DNA from: JAJPJE01 sp963724985
Lineage (GTDB): Bacteria; Acidobacteriota; Terriglobia; Terriglobales; Acidobacteriaceae
Assembly (NCBI GenBank): GCA_963724985.1
Contig: CAVRWV010000015.1
Span: forward strand, 62,001-126,000
DNA: 64,000 bases
Direction of reading: 5' to 3'
The translations under genes and the position numbers were made by a program. This document shows positions 51,302 through 60,370 of this stretch, piece after piece; the first letter of the stretch is position 1; each line of letters opens with the position of its first letter. The notes under the pieces are model-generated. The model did no database searches, had not been told where the DNA came from, and saw only the letters and a program-made list of their open reading frames with translations.

Positions 51302-51569
51302 GCTGAAGATTTCAGATTGAAGATTCGGGCAGAGAGGATGGGCATCGGGTGTTGTCCCGTTCAGGCAAGAAATGCAGATCCCTCGCGGGCTGCGCCCGCT
51401 CGTGATGACAACCCAAAAGCGAAAGATGCAGATCCCTCGCGGGCTGCGCCCGCTCGTGATGACAAATAACAAACTCTGCAATTCTCGGCGAAAAACAAAG
51501 GGCAGCCGAGGTCGGCTGCCCCACGCAAGTCGTGAAGGAGGCACAATTACCTCCTTCACATTTTGTGTT
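51302..51569. repeat. Tandem repeat pair and hairpins at the 3' side of the TonB receptor gene
   Basis: ATGCAGATCCCTCGCGGGCT units start at 51371 and 51426 and are nearly identical over 38 bases. GGGCAGCCG (51500-51508) pairs with CGGCTGCCC (51513-51521). GTGAAGGAGG (51532-51541) pairs with CCTCCTTCAC (51550-51559), a perfect ten-pair hairpin just after the receptor stop codon. No gene is seen. Confidence 0.7.
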
Positions 51570-54500
51570 TTACCAGCTCAGTTTAAGCGCGAACTGGAAC
51601 TGGCGTGGATCGAAGGCTGCTGTCGTCTGGCCGGCATTTGTGTAGAGCGGGTTCACGTCGGCAACGTTGAATTTGTTGACGATGTTGAAGACGTCCATGA
51701 TCCCCTGCATCTTCAGGCGCTCGGTCAGCGAGATTTGCTTGGCGAAGCGGATGTCGTTGAAGAAGGTCCATGGCTTGTAAGCGGTGTTCCGGCCCAGATT
51801 GCCGTTGTACTGGCCATCACCGGGGCAAGGGAGTTGAAAGAATCCGGTTGGCGAGAACTTGGAAGCGATCAGCGGATCGCCGCAGGAGTTCACAGGCGTG
51901 TTTGCGGGAACGACGTTGGGGCGATCGGTGCTGAGCGAGAGATCGAAGTTGCGATCGTTGTAGGTGATGACGTTGAACGGACGGCCGGAGGCGATCTGGA
52001 AGATGGGGGAAATGGTGAAGTTATTCCAGATGCGGCTGAAGCCGGAGTGTCCGACGATGCCTGATTGGTAGACCGCGCTGAAAACGAAGTTGTGCCGCTG
52101 ATCGAAGCTGGAATTACCGCGATCGCCCGCGGGATTGTAATTGTTCTGCGGAGTAAGCGGCGACTCGAGATCGGTGCTGTCGTCGATCGAGTGCGACCAG
52201 GTGTAAGAGCCCAGGAACTGGTAGTGGTTGCTGAAGTTCTTGCGCAGATTGACGGTGAGTCCGTGATAGACCGATGAGCCGTTGGAAAGATTTGCGGGTT
52301 CATCGCTGAACGGGATCGAGACTCCGTTGAATCCCAGGCCGTAGGCGCTCACGAGTTGCTGCGCGATTTGCAGGCACGCGGGAGCAGCCGCTTGCAACAA
52401 CGGTATGTACGACGGGTTGATTCCCGACGGACGGAAGAAGCTGACGAAGGCGGGCGACACCCAAGCTTTGCCCGCATACGGACTGGAGGGATTCGTGACC
52501 ACGCCGCAAGGTGTGGCTTGCGGTTGGCCGGGAGCTGCGACGGTTCCCACCAACTGCGGCCCGTTCACCGGGCCATAGGCAAGCGCCGCGGGATCGCCAC
52601 CGGCAGATGCGATCTGCCAGTTTTGCGCGAGCAGATCAGGGCGAACGGCGTTGACGTTGATGGGACGATTCAGGTGGCGTCCGCCATTGAAGTTGTATTC
52701 CAGATCGAGCGCCAGGTTATGGCCGAAGTCGTGCTCGATGGCGAGGTTAGCCTGGTTCGCGTACCCGTAAACGAAATTCTTGCCGACGGGGAATCCGAAG
52801 GGCTGCAGAGATAGCGGGACGCCTGCGCTCAGATACTGCTGCCCAACGAAGATCGAAGGAGCATTGGGCGTGGTGTTGAAGCGCTGTTCGTTGGGGAGAT
52901 AGTTGAATGCTGAGGGAAGACAGCCGAGCAGTCCCTGGAATGCATTGGCGGCATTGAGATTCCCGAAGGTTGGCGTGCATGGGCCCGGGCTTCCGGGAAA
53001 GAGAATGACTTGCGGAGCCTGCGATCCATCGGCGACGGCGGAGTCGAATGCGAGCGCGAGCAGCGGATGGTCATAGAACATTCCATAGGAGGCGCGAAAG
53101 ACTGTCTTGCCGTCCTTCCATGGATCCCACGCAAGGCCGATACGCGGAGCAAAGTTGTTGTAGTCGCGCGGAATGCCTTCGGTGATCCCGAGCGCGTTTT
53201 CGGCCGCCTGCGAAGTTGAATTCACTGCGGGGAATGTTGGAGTCAATTCCACGTCGTAGCGCACACCGTAGTTGAGAGTGAGATTGGAGCGAACGCGCCA
53301 GGAGTCCTGCAGGAATCCAGCGAAGGCGAGATTGTGAAACTGATCATGAGGATCGCCGACGCCCTGAATGAAAGCTCCGGGGATGCCAAGTCCGTAGGCT
53401 TGAACTGGGGTGAAGTCCGGCACATTGATAGTGGTGAGGCCGGGGATGTTGACGGTGGAGGGCAGACCAAGCTGTCCGGCGGTGATTCCGCCGAAGTTGT
53501 AAATACCTCCGAAGTTCACGGTGAAGTCAGCCGTAAGCGGCAGGAAATTTACGTCGGCTCCGTACTTAAACGTGTGCTTGCCCTTGGTGAGCGTGAAGTT
53601 GTCGGTGAACTGGTAACGCTGCTCGGTGCGGCGCACGTAGCTGAAAGGCTCGCGCCCGAAAAACGCAACGCCCGGCATATTCACAGCAACATCGCCGCCT
53701 CCGGGTGCGCTGGAATAGTTGTAGCCCAGCGAGCGCCAGGAGTAGTTGAACTGGAATTGATTCACCTTGTTGGAACCGAGAGTCCAGGTGTGCTGCGCGC
53801 CGATGCTGTAGTCGTGAAAATTCTGAGACGACGTTCGTGACCACGCATTCTGGCCGAAATTCTGCGGACCTTGCGCGTTTACCTGAATGCCGTGCACCTG
53901 GCTCGGACTGAATCCCAAACGGAAGTTGAGATTCTGATTGGCGTTGATCCGGTGATCGAGCCGCAGAGAAGCGACGTTGCTGTCTTCGCCGACTGGAAAA
54001 TTGCCGATCAGGCTGCTCATGGCGGCCATCGAAGCGGGCAGGGGAGCACCTGAAGTGGGGAAGACACTCATGCCAGGGGTGGTGCCAAAGTTTGCGGCGA
54101 TCAAACCGGCCATCGCGGGGGAAGGTAATGCACCATTCAACGCGATTCCCGAGCTTCCTCCGGCGAGAACCATGTAATTCCCGAGCAAGGTGCCAAGTTG
54201 TTGCTTCACCGGTGCTGGGACGCCAGGGTTCGCCAGCACGGCGCCCATCTGTCCGAAGAAGTTCGCTTGATCAGGAGTGACCTGCATCGTCCCGAGTGGC
54301 GCGAAGCTGGGGCCGAGCTGCGAGGCGTCGAAGGGAACGAATCCCCAGTTGTTCTGGCCGATGGTGGAGAAGCCGGTCTCGTTGCGCTGATTGGTTTCAA
54401 ACGACAGGAAGAAGAAGGTGCGATCTTTCTTGATCGGACCGCTGAGGGTGAATCCGGCTTGGACGCGCGTGTATGCAGGGTCCGACGATGTGCTGAAGGG

Positions 54501-55301
54501 ATTTACGGCCTGTATGTGGCGGTTGCGTAAATACCCGTAGAGATCGCCATGCCAGTTATTGGAGCCGGACTTGGTGATGATGTTTACGACGCCGCCCGAG
54601 GCCTGTCCATATTCGGCGCTATAACCATTGGTGATGATCTGAAATTCCTGCACTGCCTCCTGCGACACGGTGGAGCGAATGCCGTTGGTCGAATTGTCGA
54701 CGGCGTTGGCGCCATCGACGTTCACGAGGTTGGCGCGGGCACGTTGTCCGCCGAAGTTCAGACCGGAGGTGGGAGCGGCGCCGATGCTGGGTGCCGTATC
54801 GCGTGCGATGCGCGAATCGGTCAGCGCGAAGTTGATGTAGTTGCGTCCATTAGTGGGGAGATTGTCGATGCGCGTCTGGTCGATGGTGGTGGTGGAGGCG
54901 CTGGCTTGTGTCTCCACGAGGTCGGCTTCTGCGCCGACGGTGACGGTTTCGGTGACCGCGGCAACCTTCAACACGACTGGCAGTTCGGCGCGCTGGCCAA
55001 CGGTAACGTTCACGTTTTGGGCGATGGTCTTGGCAAAGTTCGGCGCCTGTACGGTTACGGTGTAGGTGCCGGGCGGCAATAGCAGGAACTGATACTGCCC
55101 TTCGACGCTAGTGGTGGTGTTGCGCTCATAACTGCGGGCTGGATCGCTAACAGTGACATTGGCGTCCTTGATAAAGGCGCCGTTCGAATCCTTAACGGTG
55201 ACGTGAAGCTCGGCGGTAGCAGCGCCTTGCCCGAAGGCGGCGATGCTGCAAACGAGGGAGAGTACGACCAGGGACAACGGTTTCCAGACACGCTTCATCA
55301 T
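51570..55301 (-). CDS. TonB-dependent receptor, Oar-like, with carboxypeptidase-regulatory-like domain
   Basis: This 1243-residue outer membrane protein has a signal peptide (about 1-25, ending SIAAFGQ), then a CarboxypepD_reg-like beta sandwich (about 28-110: VTVKDSNGAFIKDANVTVSD, YQFLLLPPGTYTVTVQAPNF), a plug domain (QTRIDNLPTNGRNYINFALT, VNVDGANAVDNSTNGIRST, EFQIITNGYSAEYGQASGGV), and a long barrel that ends in aromatic FQFALKLSW as required by the BAM complex. Large receptors of this kind are abundant in Acidobacteriota and are thought to import plant-derived oligomers. No substrate or TonB-box is evident. The gene is intact over 3.7 kb. Confidence 0.92.
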   Translation of the reverse strand: MMKRVWKPLSLVVLSLVCSIAAFGQGAATAELHVTVKDSNGAFIKDANVTVSDPARSYERNTTTSVEGQYQFLLLPPGTYTVTVQAPNFAKTIAQNVNVTVGQRAELPVVLKVAAVTETVTVGAEADLVETQASASTTTIDQTRIDNLPTNGRNYINFALTDSRIARDTAPSIGAAPTSGLNFGGQRARANLVNVDGANAVDNSTNGIRSTVSQEAVQEFQIITNGYSAEYGQASGGVVNIITKSGSNNWHGDLYGYLRNRHIQAVNPFSTSSDPAYTRVQAGFTLSGPIKKDRTFFFLSFETNQRNETGFSTIGQNNWGFVPFDASQLGPSFAPLGTMQVTPDQANFFGQMGAVLANPGVPAPVKQQLGTLLGNYMVLAGGSSGIALNGALPSPAMAGLIAANFGTTPGMSVFPTSGAPLPASMAAMSSLIGNFPVGEDSNVASLRLDHRINANQNLNFRLGFSPSQVHGIQVNAQGPQNFGQNAWSRTSSQNFHDYSIGAQHTWTLGSNKVNQFQFNYSWRSLGYNYSSAPGGGDVAVNMPGVAFFGREPFSYVRRTEQRYQFTDNFTLTKGKHTFKYGADVNFLPLTADFTVNFGGIYNFGGITAGQLGLPSTVNIPGLTTINVPDFTPVQAYGLGIPGAFIQGVGDPHDQFHNLAFAGFLQDSWRVRSNLTLNYGVRYDVELTPTFPAVNSTSQAAENALGITEGIPRDYNNFAPRIGLAWDPWKDGKTVFRASYGMFYDHPLLALAFDSAVADGSQAPQVILFPGSPGPCTPTFGNLNAANAFQGLLGCLPSAFNYLPNEQRFNTTPNAPSIFVGQQYLSAGVPLSLQPFGFPVGKNFVYGYANQANLAIEHDFGHNLALDLEYNFNGGRHLNRPINVNAVRPDLLAQNWQIASAGGDPAALAYGPVNGPQLVGTVAAPGQPQATPCGVVTNPSSPYAGKAWVSPAFVSFFRPSGINPSYIPLLQAAAPACLQIAQQLVSAYGLGFNGVSIPFSDEPANLSNGSSVYHGLTVNLRKNFSNHYQFLGSYTWSHSIDDSTDLESPLTPQNNYNPAGDRGNSSFDQRHNFVFSAVYQSGIVGHSGFSRIWNNFTISPIFQIASGRPFNVITYNDRNFDLSLSTDRPNVVPANTPVNSCGDPLIASKFSPTGFFQLPCPGDGQYNGNLGRNTAYKPWTFFNDIRFAKQISLTERLKMQGIMDVFNIVNKFNVADVNPLYTNAGQTTAAFDPRQFQFALKLSW

Positions 55302-55684
55302 TCATCCTCTTCAGCCGCTCACCCACAAGCTTCGGCACGCAGAGACGCGAATCCCAGCGTGCGAAGGCGGATCACGGCGGCTGACCATCTGAACTAGAAC
55401 TGCGGTTATTTCTCGCCCCCGCCACCCCAGACGGAGGCAAAGCGATTTTCTACAAGGGAATGCGGTCGCTGTTTGTACATCAGCCGGGTGAGGAGTGCAA
55501 GAGCAGAGAAGGACAGATTGCCAAAGTCGGCAACGTCTGAAGGGACACAGGTAGGACGGAGGAGTGCGGTCACAGGGGCGAAATCGCCGATCATTGCGGA
55601 GAATCACCCCGTTGGCGACGGCGAAAAGTAGGGGTATTGGATGTTCCCAGTTTGGGAACATGGATCCGTGGCGGAGGGGGCGGA
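55302..55684. other. Spacer between TonB receptor and nucleotidyltransferase genes
   Basis: No gene, clear promoter or dispersed repeat is recognised. TTCCCAGTTTGGGAA at about 55645 is a seven-base inverted repeat around one base and could be an operator-like site. The receptor's promoter should be within the first 150 bases. Confidence 0.4.
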
Positions 55685-56518
55685 TCAGAGGTGTGGAGCT
55701 ATCCAGCGCTGCAGTAGCGCCTTGAGTGCAGCCGCTTTGTCTTCGATCTCGGCGCTTTCGATGTTCGAGATCGATAGCAGAGGAGGCAGCTCGCGATAGA
55801 GTTCGGGGAGTTGAAGGCGGTCCTGCACCTGTTCGCGAATCCACTTGTTGTAGGCGATGGGATAGGTCCGGCGGGCGATGAAGAGAGCCTGAAGGAATTC
55901 CTGAAAGGCCTTGTATAGACGGTCGAAGGCGTGGAAGTGCAATCCGCGGCGGCGCAGCAGTGGAATGTGGTCGAGGTCGTACAGGCAGGCGGCGTGAGCC
56001 ATGGCGAGACGATTGTGGCGAAGAGCGTCGGAATAATACGGAAGCCATTGCAACTGGAGTTGCTGAAAATGCGATCCAGCGAGATTCACCGGCACCGAGT
56101 AGGCGACACGGTTGCCGATTTCAACTTCGAAACAGTCTGGGCCGCCGCCTTCATCCCAGATCAGGGGTGAGAATTGTCCATCGAAGATATCGAGATGCAG
56201 GTGAGCATGTGGGCCTGCAGTTCGGTATGCGAGAATGACTGGCTGATTGGCCGCATAGGTGTTCCATGCTTTTTCGAGCGACTGAATTTTCCCGGAAGAT
56301 GTGTGTGGCTTTACGAGAACAGCCATGTCGAGATCGCTCTCAGGAGTGGCGTGTCCTCGAGCGCACGAATTGACTATCAGCACCGTATCAACTTCCGGAG
56401 CGGTGGAGAAAAAGTTCGACGCAACGGCAGCCGCGCTGCCATGCAATTCGGTGGGAAAGCTTATAGCCTGCCGAGTTTTTGTAGAATCTTGGTCTCCGAA
56501 GGGGATCGTCATGCACAC
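55685..56518 (-). CDS. Nucleotidyltransferase-domain protein
   Basis: The 277-residue protein has a minimal nucleotidyltransferase motif NSCARGHATPESDLDMAVLV (the G-S position is N-S-C-A-R-G, then D-x-D), with a third acidic residue in HLHLDIFDG. A helical C-terminal half follows (DRLYKAFQEFLQALFIA, KWIREQVQDRLQL). It resembles DUF4037-type or aminoglycoside-nucleotidyltransferase-like proteins. It may modify a small molecule or protein. The start is GTG 56518 or ATG 56512; the latter overlaps the ATG of the divergent gene. Confidence 0.7.
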   Translation of the reverse strand: MCMTIPFGDQDSTKTRQAISFPTELHGSAAAVASNFFSTAPEVDTVLIVNSCARGHATPESDLDMAVLVKPHTSSGKIQSLEKAWNTYAANQPVILAYRTAGPHAHLHLDIFDGQFSPLIWDEGGGPDCFEVEIGNRVAYSVPVNLAGSHFQQLQLQWLPYYSDALRHNRLAMAHAACLYDLDHIPLLRRRGLHFHAFDRLYKAFQEFLQALFIARRTYPIAYNKWIREQVQDRLQLPELYRELPPLLSISNIESAEIEDKAAALKALLQRWIAPHL

Positions 56519-57233
56519 GCCTCGATTAAAAAGGCTCTTCGTCCTTCAAGTTGAAACGGTGCGAGCTCATTTCGCAATGGCGTTTTGCGTTTCCCTGGTT
56601 TGTGCGGTCGCTGCAGTCGCGCAGGCTCAGAGCACATCGCCAAAGATCGGCGAGAGCGCGGTGTGGAAGATTCCGGCGACCTTCGTGACCAACGCACACA
56701 AAGCCTGCGATTCCGGATCCGCTTCTGAGTTCAACATCTGTTTCATTACGCAAATGTCCGGGGCGGGAGCAAGCGCCGATGCCGTGAACTTCACGCGCAC
56801 GCTCTTCCAAAGCAACGGGGGTGACGTCGGAATCCTGACAGGATTTCACGCCGTCGGACCGGTCGATATTGGCTGGGTAACGTATCCGCTGCGCGCCAAT
56901 ACAAATTACGGGCTGCTGCTGTTGAATGGCAAGCCAGAATTCATCAACGCGGAAGAGATAAAGCGTCTCGATCATAAGGGACTCGAGCAGAGCTTCCAGT
57001 TCCAGGATGTAAAGAAGCAATTTCCGAAGGTGGACGTCTGGCCGGGCGATCGCGATGGCAAGACGTGGCCGACCTCGCAAACCGGTCCAGACGGCGGATT
57101 GCAATTCACGATTGGTTATCCGCTGATTAATGGATGCCACGCGTGCGCGCACGAAGGAACGGCGATCTTCTCCTGGAATTTCGACACTAAGGGGAAGTTC
57201 AAGGGCACGCAGTTTATCGGCATGACGCAGTAG
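56511..57233 (+). CDS. Secreted hypothetical protein
   Basis: The 240-residue protein has a signal segment (MAFCVSLVCAVAAVAQAQS) that may start from ATG 56511 or from the later ATG at about 56577. The mature part has no recognised domain; cysteines occur at KACDS, FNICFITQ and GCHACAH, the last resembling a C-x2-C pair. The Shine-Dalgarno-like GAAGGGGA lies before 56511. Its start codon overlaps that of the divergent nucleotidyltransferase gene. Confidence 0.6.
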   Translation: MHTPRLKRLFVLQVETVRAHFAMAFCVSLVCAVAAVAQAQSTSPKIGESAVWKIPATFVTNAHKACDSGSASEFNICFITQMSGAGASADAVNFTRTLFQSNGGDVGILTGFHAVGPVDIGWVTYPLRANTNYGLLLLNGKPEFINAEEIKRLDHKGLEQSFQFQDVKKQFPKVDVWPGDRDGKTWPTSQTGPDGGLQFTIGYPLINGCHACAHEGTAIFSWNFDTKGKFKGTQFIGMTQ

Positions 57234-57379
57234 GGACGGGCTGGATTTGCAATATCGTGATGGCATCGCGCGCCGATGAAATCAAAGCCGGTTCTTGCTG
57301 CTCCACTGCTTACAGCCCCTGCCGCGGGCTGATTTTCAAACGTTCGGTGATACACTCCGTTCCGAAAGACGACGGATCC

Positions 57380-57919
57380 ATGAAGCCACCATCGAACGTC
57401 AAGACGCCAGCGCAATACATTGCCTCACTCCCCGCCGATCGCGCGAAGACGATCGAGACGGTGCGCGCACTCGTGAATAAGCACATTCCGCGCGGCTACG
57501 ATGAGTGCCTCGTCTGGGGCACGATCGGCTGGACGATCCCCCTGTCGCGATATCCAGACACTTACAACAAGCAGCCGATCTGCTACGTCGCGCTCTCGTC
57601 GCAGAAGAACTACTGCTCGCTCTACCTGATGGGCGCGTTTTGGAGTGCGAGTCACCTCGAGCAACTGAAGACGGCGTTCAAGGCGGCGGGGAAGAAGCTC
57701 GACATGGGGAAGTGTTGCGTTCATTTCGAGTCGCCGGACGATTTGCCGCTCGAGGCGATTGGCAAGCTGATCGCGACAATTTCGAGCGAGAAGTGGATCG
57801 AGATGTACGAACAATCGCGCTTGAAGACCAAGGCGGGGCAGGCGCAGATTGCGAAGCAAGGCGCCCCATCGGCGAGCAAGGTGGCTGCCAAGCGCGCCGA
57901 CACAAAGCGGCAGCGGTAA
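57380..57919 (+). CDS. DUF1801 domain protein
   Basis: The 179-residue protein matches DUF1801 (YdhG-like fold): IASLPADRAKTIETVRALVN, YDECLVWGTIGWTIPLSRYP, PICYVALSSQKNYCSLYLMG, and LDMGKCCVHFESPDDLPLEA. A Lys/Ala-rich tail follows. The start ATG 57380 is chosen by family alignment; the longer frame to 57257 is not supported. The function is unknown. Confidence 0.88.
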   Translation: MKPPSNVKTPAQYIASLPADRAKTIETVRALVNKHIPRGYDECLVWGTIGWTIPLSRYPDTYNKQPICYVALSSQKNYCSLYLMGAFWSASHLEQLKTAFKAAGKKLDMGKCCVHFESPDDLPLEAIGKLIATISSEKWIEMYEQSRLKTKAGQAQIAKQGAPSASKVAAKRADTKRQR

Positions 57920-58238
57920 ACTTTCCCAGCATGCACCGATACCTGGCTTGCCTGCACGCTGTACAGCTCGTCCCATGGGCGCGTGTTCCGTCCCTGCCTA
58001 TGATCCACAAAGCCCGTGTTCGTCGTCATGCTTCGCTCTTCAGTCACAAGCGTTCCACAAGCCTTCGCCCGTTCCTTTCGCGCAATTGTCAAAAGTTCGT
58101 AAATTAGGTTATCTGGTGTGAAGCATTTCACTACCGCACGAGTCTATGTCAGGAAACACAACGGGATAGGACGTGAAGGAAGGATCTTCGGAGAGCCGAG
58201 GTTTTTCAGCTGTAGCGGCCCACCCCGAAGGAGATGTG
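57920..58238. other. Spacer with no recognised element
   Basis: No gene or repeat is recognised; this is probably the promoter region of the following secreted protein gene. Confidence 0.35.
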
Positions 58239-58637
58239 ATGTTCACAAAACGCATGATCACGTTGCTCGGACTATTGGCCCTGGCAACCGGTATGCACGC
58301 ACAGGACAACGTGCGCGCAAACGTTCCCTTTGATTTCAGCGTTGGCGGACAGAACTTGCCCACCAGTAACTACGAGATCTCACGAATTGAAGACCAAACT
58401 CAGGAAACTCTCGCCATTCGCAATCTAAATGACCAGAGCGAAAACAAGTTGGTACTCGCCAGAACGAATGACACTACGGGCCAACCGAAACTGGTATTTG
58501 ATCGCTCCGGTGGAAAGTATTTCCTGGTCGCAATCGTGACGCAGGATGGCAGCTACGATTTGCCGCAAACGAAGGAGGAACAGCGTTTGGTGAGCCATGC
58601 GGCACTCCGTGTGGAGGTCAGCGCCGAAGGCCGATAG
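58239..58637 (+). CDS. Small secreted protein of acidobacterial type
   Basis: The 132-residue protein has a signal peptide (MITLLGLLALATGMHAQ) and a mature beta-rich part: VRANVPFDFSVGGQNLPTSN, YEISRIEDQT, LVFDRSGGKYFLVAIVTQDG. I recall such VPFDF-VG-x-LP-x-G/S-Y proteins as very common in Acidobacteriota, with no known function. GAAGGAGA precedes ATG 58239. Confidence 0.75.
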   Translation: MFTKRMITLLGLLALATGMHAQDNVRANVPFDFSVGGQNLPTSNYEISRIEDQTQETLAIRNLNDQSENKLVLARTNDTTGQPKLVFDRSGGKYFLVAIVTQDGSYDLPQTKEEQRLVSHAALRVEVSAEGR

Positions 58638-58756
58638 GTCATTCCAAAGGGAACTCGACAACCGCGCGGTGATGGAACCACATCGAGTCGCATGCATGGG
58701 AGACTTACACGCTAACCAGCCTCAGTCTCCCGCCCTAAATGAAATCGTCCCTCACG

Positions 58757-59332
58757 CTATCGCGAAAGTTCGCAGATCCAATTGACTTCCCAGGTCTTTC
58801 CGCCATCCGGGGAGAAAGACTGCTCCATCCGCGCTGACTGGGGAGAAATGTTGAGCCACATATAACGCACAAGGATCGCGCGGCCCTTGTAATCTTCCTG
58901 ATCGTAAAACTCGCCGCGATTCCCCGTGAACTGGCCAATAACCGGAGGCAGACTGAGAGTTCCGTTGTCGACATCCACCAGGTAGATGCTCCATTGATGG
59001 GATGTCGGGTTATAGAGTCGCAAGGTCTGCGCTTTGATATGGAGTTTCTTATCGGTGCTGGTCACCTCAAACTCTTCGAAGTTTGAGTTGCTGTTGAGGA
59101 TCTTCCTGTGGTTCGAAATGCCGTCGTACTCCACCCACACATTGGAATTGTTGAGCCGGTCGGGAAGGCGCTTGACATGCGCTTTCCAGTCTCCGATCAG
59201 AAAGTCAAAGTCGTGGGAACCATCGCGCTGAGGAAGCTGCGAGGGATTGGCAGTCGTTTGCGCCTGAGCTGATACCGCGACGAGTACTGCGAATAGGAGC
59301 AGTAAAAGGAATTTCGGCTTGCTGATTTTCAT
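58757..59332 (-). CDS. Secreted DUF1579-like protein
   Basis: The 191-residue protein has a signal peptide (FLLLLLFAVLVAVSAQAQ) and a lipocalin-like beta domain of the DUF1579 type: RDGSHDFDFLIGDWKAHVKR at the start of the mature part and EQSFSPDGGKTWEVNW at the end. Such proteins are periplasmic and of unknown role. Confidence 0.75.
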   Translation of the reverse strand: MKISKPKFLLLLLFAVLVAVSAQAQTTANPSQLPQRDGSHDFDFLIGDWKAHVKRLPDRLNNSNVWVEYDGISNHRKILNSNSNFEEFEVTSTDKKLHIKAQTLRLYNPTSHQWSIYLVDVDNGTLSLPPVIGQFTGNRGEFYDQEDYKGRAILVRYMWLNISPQSARMEQSFSPDGGKTWEVNWICELSR

Positions 59333-59600
59333 CCGGGGCTCTCATCCGTTTTTGAAGATATTGAACAAGTAACGTAACACTCTCCATAGACGATGCGTCC
59401 TTTCCCCGGATAGCGCTTCGATGTTTCCTTGAGCGCAGTTTCCCCGACATAAAGATCCCAATGCACAGCTGTTCCCAGAAGTTAACGTAGACATCATCGG
59501 CGAGGATCACCACTCTCCCGAGCATCTTCCTGCTGGCATATCCACGTTGGCCGATTACAATCTGTCCCTGACATCCACTAATGAATTTGAGGTTCAGATA

Positions 59601-60281
59601 ATGATTCGACAAGTGCGATTGAACGGCGTTCTGCTTTCTTGTGTGCTACTGCTCCTATGCATACGGCTGGCAGCGCAAGGTGTTGCTGTTCCGGGCGACA
59701 CGTGCAAGCCGGCGAGTGCGCGAACGCAAGAGCTTGGATGCTGGATACTGGCCGACCAGCCCGTAGGTCAATTCGCAAAGCCACGAGTGTTCTGGCATCT
59801 CGATGTGTATCCAACACGCATCGCGGCGCAAGCAGACAAGGGGCCGCAGGGCATAGTTGTCGAATCGTTTGGCAAAGTTTGGTTGATGACCATCGAGGAC
59901 GAGAACTGGAGATCTATCCACGGAAATCGCATTGCCGAGATTGGACCGCTTCCAGTCATCGCAGGAGAAAAGTACTCGGCGCAGTTTATGGAGGCGGACT
60001 TTACACCCGGAATGACGGCGCCGGCACACCTCCACTCCGGCCCAGAGGCGTGGTACGCGGTGGGCGGAGAAACATGCCTGGAGACCTCCGATGGTCGCAT
60101 GCAGATCAGCCGCATAGGCGGCCCTCCGGTTATCGTTCCCATGGGATTATCAATGCACCTCACGGCTATTGGCTCCGAACGGCGCCGCTCGATCGTGATC
60201 ATTCTCCATCGGTCATCGCAGCCCCCGACCACAATGGTCCATGATTGGACGCCAAAGAATTTGTGTAAGGCTAGCAACTGA
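59601..60281 (+). CDS. Secreted cupin-domain protein
   Basis: The 226-residue protein has a signal peptide (GVLLSCVLLLLCIRLAAQG) and a C-terminal cupin barrel: FTPGMTAPAHLHSGPEAWYA, with the metal-type His pair and Glu, then GGPPVIVPMGLSMHLTAIG. The N-terminal half has paired cysteines (GDTCKPAS, ELGCWI). ATG at 59601 is chosen because it begins the signal peptide. Confidence 0.75.
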   Translation: MIRQVRLNGVLLSCVLLLLCIRLAAQGVAVPGDTCKPASARTQELGCWILADQPVGQFAKPRVFWHLDVYPTRIAAQADKGPQGIVVESFGKVWLMTIEDENWRSIHGNRIAEIGPLPVIAGEKYSAQFMEADFTPGMTAPAHLHSGPEAWYAVGGETCLETSDGRMQISRIGGPPVIVPMGLSMHLTAIGSERRRSIVIILHRSSQPPTTMVHDWTPKNLCKASN

Positions 60282-60370
60282 CTCGCGACCAAGAACAAGC
60301 CGCGTTAATGAATCCCGAGAAAAGGATATATTGCACTGCTACACCGAGGAGGACAGCCCTGCTCAAAAGA

